NCBI RefSeq assembly: GCF_019090095.1
Contig: NZ_JAGQFP010000001.1
Location: 2,019,001 to 2,083,000 of the forward strand
From: Stutzerimonas stutzeri
Lineage (GTDB): Bacteria > Pseudomonadota > Gammaproteobacteria > Pseudomonadales > Pseudomonadaceae
Direction of reading: 5' to 3'
Length of the DNA stretch: 64,000 bases
In this document: positions 59,347-64,000 of the stretch, in pieces
How the letters are laid out: each line of letters begins with the position of its first letter
Position numbering within the stretch: the first letter of the stretch is position 1
Made by a program: the position numbers and the translations under genes
The notes under the pieces: generated by a model
The model's input: the letters and a program-made list of their open reading frames with translations, nothing else
Told to the model about the DNA's origin: nothing
The model's database searches: none

Positions 59347-60309
59347 CTAGGCCGGGTCGGCGATCGGCGCGGCGAGTCCGGCGCTGTCCTGGCACAACCC
59401 GGGCAGATGCGTGCCGCAATAGCTTTTCAGGTGTTCGATGAACACCTTCACCTTGCGCGTATTACGGCGGTGCGGCAGATACATCAGGTAGATCTGCGGC
59501 CCGAACGCGCTGGGCTCGCGCCAGTACAGCGCGTCGATTTCGACCAGATCACCACGTGCCAGATAGGGCGCCGCGCTCCAGCGGGGCACGAACTGCAACC
59601 CCTGGCCAGCGAGCAGGCACGCCAGCAGGAAATCGTAGTTGTCGCTGGCCAGGCGTGGCACCGGCTGGTCGATCCGGATGCGCTCGTGCTCCCGCTGGAC
59701 CCACCAGAAGCGGCGATTGATCAGCGGATGGCGGAATATCAGCCAGTCGTGTTCCTGGTAGTTGTCCAGCGTAACGGACGCGCCCTTGCGCGCGATGTAG
59801 GCCGGGCTCGCGCAGAGCAGCAGATTGTTTTCCATCAACGGCTGGGCGATCACGCCGGGCAGGTCGATCGGGCCGTCGCGAAGCGCCAGGTCGTAGCCGC
59901 CATCCATGAGATCGACGTAGGTGTCGTTGAGCTCCACTTCCAGATGCACCTGCGGATGCTCGGTAAGAAAACCGCAGCACACCTGGGACAGAAACGCCGG
60001 GCCGAAGGACGGCGGCGCGGATATCCGCAGATTCCCACAGAGGTCGCGCTGCAACGACTCCACCTCTTCACTGGCCAGCTGCAACTGCAACAAGGCCTGG
60101 CGCGCCCCATCGAGGTAGAGGTGCCCCGCTTCGGTCAGCGCCATGCGCCGGGTGGTGCGCTCGAACAGCCGGGCACCCAGCTCCGCTTCCAGCAGCGCCA
60201 CCGCCTTGGTGAGGGCCGACGGCGTCTTGCCGAGCTGCTCAGCCGCACGGCTGAAATTGCCGTGCTCGGCCGTGGCAACGAACATCTGAAGCGCGCTGAG
60301 CTTGTCCAA
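59347..60309 (-). CDS. LysR-family regulator
   Basis: 320-residue LysR regulator: MDKLSALQMFVATAEHGNFSRAAEQLGKTPSALTKAVALLE is the HTH, and the effector domain begins LCGNLRISAPPSFG. It is divergent from the amidohydrolase gene across 102 bp and likely regulates it. Confidence 0.9.
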   Translation of the reverse strand: MDKLSALQMFVATAEHGNFSRAAEQLGKTPSALTKAVALLEAELGARLFERTTRRMALTEAGHLYLDGARQALLQLQLASEEVESLQRDLCGNLRISAPPSFGPAFLSQVCCGFLTEHPQVHLEVELNDTYVDLMDGGYDLALRDGPIDLPGVIAQPLMENNLLLCASPAYIARKGASVTLDNYQEHDWLIFRHPLINRRFWWVQREHERIRIDQPVPRLASDNYDFLLACLLAGQGLQFVPRWSAAPYLARGDLVEIDALYWREPSAFGPQIYLMYLPHRRNTRKVKVFIEHLKSYCGTHLPGLCQDSAGLAAPIADPA

Positions 60310-60411
60310 GATCTTTTCCTAAACGGCACAAGAGTTATGAGCGAACAGGCATTTTTCCGAGACGGACCACTCGCTAGCCTGACCGAACACTAACAATAAT
60401 AGAGCAATCGC

Positions 60412-62133
60412 ATGAAACTCACGCTCACCACGCTACTTGCCGGCGCCATCACCTGTGCCTCGATGGAAACGATCGCTGCCACAGACCTGATCATCCACAA
60501 CGCCAAGGTCTACACCGCCGAAAGCGGCCAACCCCTGCAGCAGGCCATTGCGGTCGAGGACGGCAGGATTCAGGCCGTCGGCACCAACGAGCAGATCCTG
60601 GCCCTGCGGCAGCAGGCCACCGAGGTGATCGATCTGGGCGGCAAGGTGCTCATGCCCGGCTTCATCGACTCCCACGCACACGTGGTCAAAGGCGGACTTC
60701 AGCGGCGCCAGGCCAACCTGGCGGACGAAAACATGCCGGTCGACGAACTCGAGCGCAAGCTGCGCCAGTGGCGTGACGACGGCACCGCCCGCCGCGGTGA
60801 ATTCCTCAGCGTCGGTGGGGTGCCGGCCGCCTACTGGGACCGGATCGATGAGCTGGAACGCCGCTTCAACCACGGTGAATGGGCGCAGGTCCCGATTCTG
60901 CTGGCCGGTGGCGACTATCACACCGGCTGGGCCAACCGCGCCCTGCTGAGCCGGGCCGGTATCGATGCGGCCAAGATCGCCAGCCTGGGCCCGGAGGAGT
61001 CGGCCACCATCGGCCGTCACGACGACGGGCAGCCCAACGGCTTTCTCGTCGACGCGGGCCTGTATCCGGTGCAAGCCCTGCTCCCGCTGGCCAGCAATGC
61101 CGAACTGCTGGCCGCGCTCGAGGACGCCCAGCAGCATTTGCACAGCCTGGGCATCACCGCCTGGATGGAGCCGCTGATCAACGAGAACCCCGGTGGCGAC
61201 ATCGACAACACCTCGGTCGGCGTGCTGCCGGCCTACAAGGCCCTGGCCGAGAAAGGCGGGCTGACGGCGCACGTGGCCGCCCTGCTCATGGCCGACTCCA
61301 AGGCCACCCCCAAGGATCTCGATGAGCTGGACAAGGTACGACGCCAGTTCCTCGACATCCCCAACCTGAGCCTGCCGGGGATCAAGGTCTTCGCCGATGG
61401 CGTCGCGGAATACCCCGCGCAGAGCGCGGCCGTGCTCGAGCCCTACACGAACTCGGGCAAGAACGGGGAGCTGCTGTTCGATCCCGAAGGCTTCGCCCAA
61501 CTGGTCGATGCCGCCGACGCGCGTGGCTGGCTGGTGCACGTTCATGCCATCGGCGACCGAGCGGTCCGCAGCACGCTCGATGCCATCGAGTTCGCCCGCA
61601 GCCATCGAAACAGCGGAATCCCGCACTCCATCACCCACCTGCAGCTGGTCAACCCGAAAGAGTTCGGCCGCTTCAAACCACTCGACGTGATCGCCTCCAT
61701 GCAGCTGTACTGGGCCGCCGCGGACGAGATGAGCGTCGATCTCGTGAGCCCCTACATCACCGCGATGGCCAACCAGTTCATGTACCCGGCCAGATCGCTG
61801 CTCAAGCACGGCGCCACCATCGCCGGCGCCAGTGACTGGCCGATCACCACCGCAGACCCGTGGAAGGCCATCTACCAGGCGGTGAGCCGCAAAGGCCCGA
61901 AGGGCGTCCTCAACGAGGCGGAGGCGATCGACCGCGAGGTCATGTTCCAGGCCTATACGCTCAACGCCGCCCGCGCCTTGTTGCTCGACCAGCGCATCGG
62001 TTCGCTGAAACCGGGCAAACAAGCCGACCTGATCGTCCTCGACCGCGACGTCTTCGATGTCGAGCCCGAAGCCCTGCGCGATACGCAGGTCGTGAAGACC
62101 TACTTCGCCGGACGGGAAGTCTTCTCTCGTTGA
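60412..62133 (+). CDS. Secreted amidohydrolase (Amidohydro_3, YtcJ-like)
   Basis: 573-residue metal-dependent hydrolase with a signal peptide (about residues 1-24). LIIHNAKVYTAESGQPLQQAIAVEDGRIQAVG opens the beta-sandwich, DSHAHVVKGG carries metal ligands, VHVHAIGDRA the further histidines, and ASDWPITTADPW the late aspartate. Such enzymes cleave amide or carbamate bonds; substrate unknown. First of a set with a C45 acyltransferase and an MFS transporter. Confidence 0.88.
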   Translation: MKLTLTTLLAGAITCASMETIAATDLIIHNAKVYTAESGQPLQQAIAVEDGRIQAVGTNEQILALRQQATEVIDLGGKVLMPGFIDSHAHVVKGGLQRRQANLADENMPVDELERKLRQWRDDGTARRGEFLSVGGVPAAYWDRIDELERRFNHGEWAQVPILLAGGDYHTGWANRALLSRAGIDAAKIASLGPEESATIGRHDDGQPNGFLVDAGLYPVQALLPLASNAELLAALEDAQQHLHSLGITAWMEPLINENPGGDIDNTSVGVLPAYKALAEKGGLTAHVAALLMADSKATPKDLDELDKVRRQFLDIPNLSLPGIKVFADGVAEYPAQSAAVLEPYTNSGKNGELLFDPEGFAQLVDAADARGWLVHVHAIGDRAVRSTLDAIEFARSHRNSGIPHSITHLQLVNPKEFGRFKPLDVIASMQLYWAAADEMSVDLVSPYITAMANQFMYPARSLLKHGATIAGASDWPITTADPWKAIYQAVSRKGPKGVLNEAEAIDREVMFQAYTLNAARALLLDQRIGSLKPGKQADLIVLDRDVFDVEPEALRDTQVVKTYFAGREVFSR

Positions 62134-62209
62134 TCCCCCTCTCTTCCAGGCAGGTCGTGAGGCCTGCCATGGCGAAGCCATGCCTGAACCACCCCTAGGA
62201 ATAAATGCA

Positions 62210-63286
62210 GTGAAGTTAGAAACACAGGTTACCGAGACGAAGAATCCGCAGCAGCGCGGCCGCGAGATCGGCGACCGCTGGGCGCCGCAAATCAGGCACA
62301 CCTGCGCGCTGTATCTGGATTTCTTTTCGCAGGTCGATATCGATCCTCGGCAGGTTCGCGCGATCGCCGAGTCCAGTCTGGACGCGCTCCAGGGCTGGTG
62401 CCCGGAGCTCGCCGAGGAACTGACGGCCACCGCCGAGGGTGCCGGCCTGCCGGTCTGGCAGCTGGCGGCGCTCAATGCACGCACCGAGATCCTGGCGGCG
62501 CTGGCGGAGGCCACCCTGGGCGAATGCTCCACAGCGGTGTATGCCCCGGATACGACCGACGAGGCCCCTCGGACCCTGCAGACCTGGGACTGGCATGACG
62601 CCCTGGTCCCCCATGGCCTGCTGCTGCAACTGACCGCCGCCACCGGCCTGACGGTCAAGCTCTTCACCGAGTTCGGCATGCTCGGCAAGATCGGCGTGAA
62701 CAGCGCCGGGCTCGGCCTGCACTTCAACATCCTGCATCACCGCAGCGACAACGCCAGTGGCGGCGTTCCCGTGCATGCGGTCGCCCGCCGCGTCCTGGAA
62801 GAAGCGCGCAACGTGGACGAGGCCATCGAACTGGCTCGCTCGGCGCGGGTCAGCGCCTCGACCGTGCTGACCGTGTTCAGCCGGCACAACCAGCGTCCGC
62901 GCGCGGCCAGTATCGAGATGTCGCCCCAGGCCACCGCGCTGGTCTTGCCGGGCACCGATGGCTGGATCACCCACACCAACCACTTCCTGGCGCCCGAGCT
63001 GGTGACCGGTGATCGCACCGTCGACGACACGACCCATAACCGTCTGGCTCATGTAGACGCCCAGCGCGATGCGATGCGCGTGGGCGATCTGGCGCAACGA
63101 GCCCGCGCCTTCTGCGGCGCCGAAGGCGAGCAGGCACCGATCTGCTTCCATCCGGACCTGCACCTGGCCCCGCAGGAGCGCTGGGAAACGCTGCTCACCG
63201 TCGCCATCGATAGCGAGCGTGGCGACCTGCTCTATCGCACCGGGACACCCATGGCCCTCGCCGAGAACGGCTACTTGCGCTTTTGA
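62210..63286 (+). CDS. C45-family acyltransferase/peptidase (isopenicillin-N-acyltransferase-like)
   Basis: 358-residue Ntn-hydrolase precursor of the C45 family. NPQQRGREIGDRWAPQI opens it and the self-processing site is at GECSTAVYAPD, where Cys would become the N-terminal nucleophile; THTNHFLAPE is the other conserved block. No signal peptide is seen. GTG at 62210 with AGGA upstream is preferred to the ATG at 62180. Probably hydrolyses an N-acyl amide related to the amidohydrolase substrate. Confidence 0.83.
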   Translation: MKLETQVTETKNPQQRGREIGDRWAPQIRHTCALYLDFFSQVDIDPRQVRAIAESSLDALQGWCPELAEELTATAEGAGLPVWQLAALNARTEILAALAEATLGECSTAVYAPDTTDEAPRTLQTWDWHDALVPHGLLLQLTAATGLTVKLFTEFGMLGKIGVNSAGLGLHFNILHHRSDNASGGVPVHAVARRVLEEARNVDEAIELARSARVSASTVLTVFSRHNQRPRAASIEMSPQATALVLPGTDGWITHTNHFLAPELVTGDRTVDDTTHNRLAHVDAQRDAMRVGDLAQRARAFCGAEGEQAPICFHPDLHLAPQERWETLLTVAIDSERGDLLYRTGTPMALAENGYLRF

Positions 63287-63346
63287 GGCATCAACAGCGG
63301 GCGGCGTATCACCGCCCGCCAACGAGCACTGAACGGGTAAAACCAA

Positions 63347-64000
63347 ATGGCTGATCAATCTGGAACGGGCGGGCCTACCGCCATACGCACCTTTTTCGTG
63401 TCAGGGATGGGAACGGCACTGGAGTTCTACGACTTCGTCATCTACGGCGTGGCTGCCGCGCTCGTGTTCCCGACGGTATTTTTCCCTGACCTGCCCCCGC
63501 TCACGGCGACCCTGGTCGCCTTCGCCGCGTTCGGCGCGGGCTTTTTCGCGCGCCCATTGGGCGGCGTCGTCTTCGGCCACTACGGTGACCGCATCGGCAG
63601 GCAGAAAGCATTGGTCATCACCCTGCTGCTGATGGGTACCAGCACGCTGCTGATCGGCTGCCTGCCGACATTCGCCGATATCGGCCCGGCGGCGCCCGTC
63701 TTGCTGGTGCTGCTGCGCCTCATCCAGGGTTTTGCCGCCGGTGGCGAATGGGGTGGCGCGGCGCTCTTCGGCATCGAGTCGGCACCGCCGGGCAAACGTG
63801 GCCTGTGGGGCAGCTTCACCAGCATGGGTATCGGGATCGGCGGCATCCTCGGCTCGCTGATGTTCGCCCTGGTCGGCATGGCCTACGACGACAACCTGAC
63901 CGACTTCGCCTGGCGGATTCCCTTCTGGCTGGGCGGCGTGCTGGTCCTGATCGGCTTGTATGCGCGGCTGCAGAACCCCAGCCAGGAACAGCACAAGCCC
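63347..64000 (+). CDS. MHS-type MFS transporter, N-terminal part
   Basis: Partial gene running off the right edge; 218 codons are present. Six or so hydrophobic helices and the metabolite:H+ symporter (MHS) signatures GTALEFYDFVIYG, RPLGGVVFGHYGDRIGRQK and LIQGFAAGGEWGGAAL are visible. Likely takes up an organic acid or the substrate of the upstream hydrolases. Confidence 0.9.
   Translation, partial: MADQSGTGGPTAIRTFFVSGMGTALEFYDFVIYGVAAALVFPTVFFPDLPPLTATLVAFAAFGAGFFARPLGGVVFGHYGDRIGRQKALVITLLLMGTSTLLIGCLPTFADIGPAAPVLLVLLRLIQGFAAGGEWGGAALFGIESAPPGKRGLWGSFTSMGIGIGGILGSLMFALVGMAYDDNLTDFAWRIPFWLGGVLVLIGLYARLQNPSQEQHKP

Noticed and set aside
60433..62730. 765-codon frame antisense to the amidohydrolase
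   Set aside because: Shadow frame crossing two genes on the plus strand, without domain or ribosome site.

Overview
The window looks like a chromosomal segment of a high-GC gammaproteobacterium of the Pseudomonas group, most like Stutzerimonas (Pseudomonas) stutzeri. The reasons are the RoxSR/RegBA two-component pair, a SpeC-type ornithine decarboxylase, PrfC, a membrane quinoprotein glucose dehydrogenase, the FruR-FruB-FruK-FruA fructose PTS locus with its palindromic operator, REP-type palindromes, and a chromosomal integron with P. stutzeri-type attC sites. All identifications come from reading the sequence and recalled family knowledge; no database search was run.

Left half (1-30.2 kb), core chromosome. 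An AEC transporter runs off the left edge. Then come roxS-roxR, a SIMPL-domain secreted protein, speC, prfC, a small secreted protein and a DUF559 endonuclease-like gene. The 3' end of the DUF559 gene has been amplified into an array of about eight ~165-bp repeats (7.25-8.5 kb). The membrane glucose dehydrogenase follows, then the fructose PTS operon fruBKA, divergent from fruR with a perfect 16-bp operator between them. Next are a MazG-like pyrophosphohydrolase, cmoM, two DUF4136 lipoproteins, and a 12-unit array of exact 122-bp REP doublets (20.56-22.03 kb). After that come membrane transporters (DMT/YdcZ, MATE), DUF2214, an NYN RNase-like protein and a TonB siderophore receptor behind a Fur-box-like palindrome.

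Middle (30.2-46.8 kb), a chromosomal integron. The tyrosine integrase gene intI (minus strand) is a pseudogene with at least three frameshifts and one amber stop, but its catalytic C-terminal half is still readable. An attI region follows, then at least 31 recognisable attC sites bounding about 33 cassettes. Nearly all cassettes are one-gene, AT-richer than the flanks, and transcribed away from attI. They carry mostly unknown small proteins: small membrane proteins, zinc-ribbon membrane proteins, ABM/NIPSNAP folds, a Tsi6-like immunity protein, a HEPN-motif membrane protein, a YDY-repeat protein, DUF4279, DUF2059, a bacterial PH domain, GNAT, SnoaL-like, and a three-gene AraC-VOC-membrane cassette. 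A 312-bp cassette of unknown function occurs four times. Most attC sites belong to two interleaved P. stutzeri-type lineages, but one is VCR-like (Vibrio type) and several near the distal end are of other types, so the array has mixed origins.

Right part (46.8-64 kb). A short accessory stretch (SAM methyltransferase, DinB remnant, SnoaL-like protein, glycolipid-binding-like protein) leads back to core-like genes: DUF2231 plus PQQ-type sugar dehydrogenase, a tautomerase-like protein lacking Pro1, a LysE exporter and a GFA-family protein. Next is the gamma-glutamylputrescine pathway (puuA-puuC-puuB-puuD-like, minus strand), which would convert putrescine to GABA, with a divergent LysR regulator. 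Last is a second LysR regulator divergent from an amidohydrolase, a C45 acyltransferase/peptidase and an MHS-type MFS transporter that runs off the right edge.
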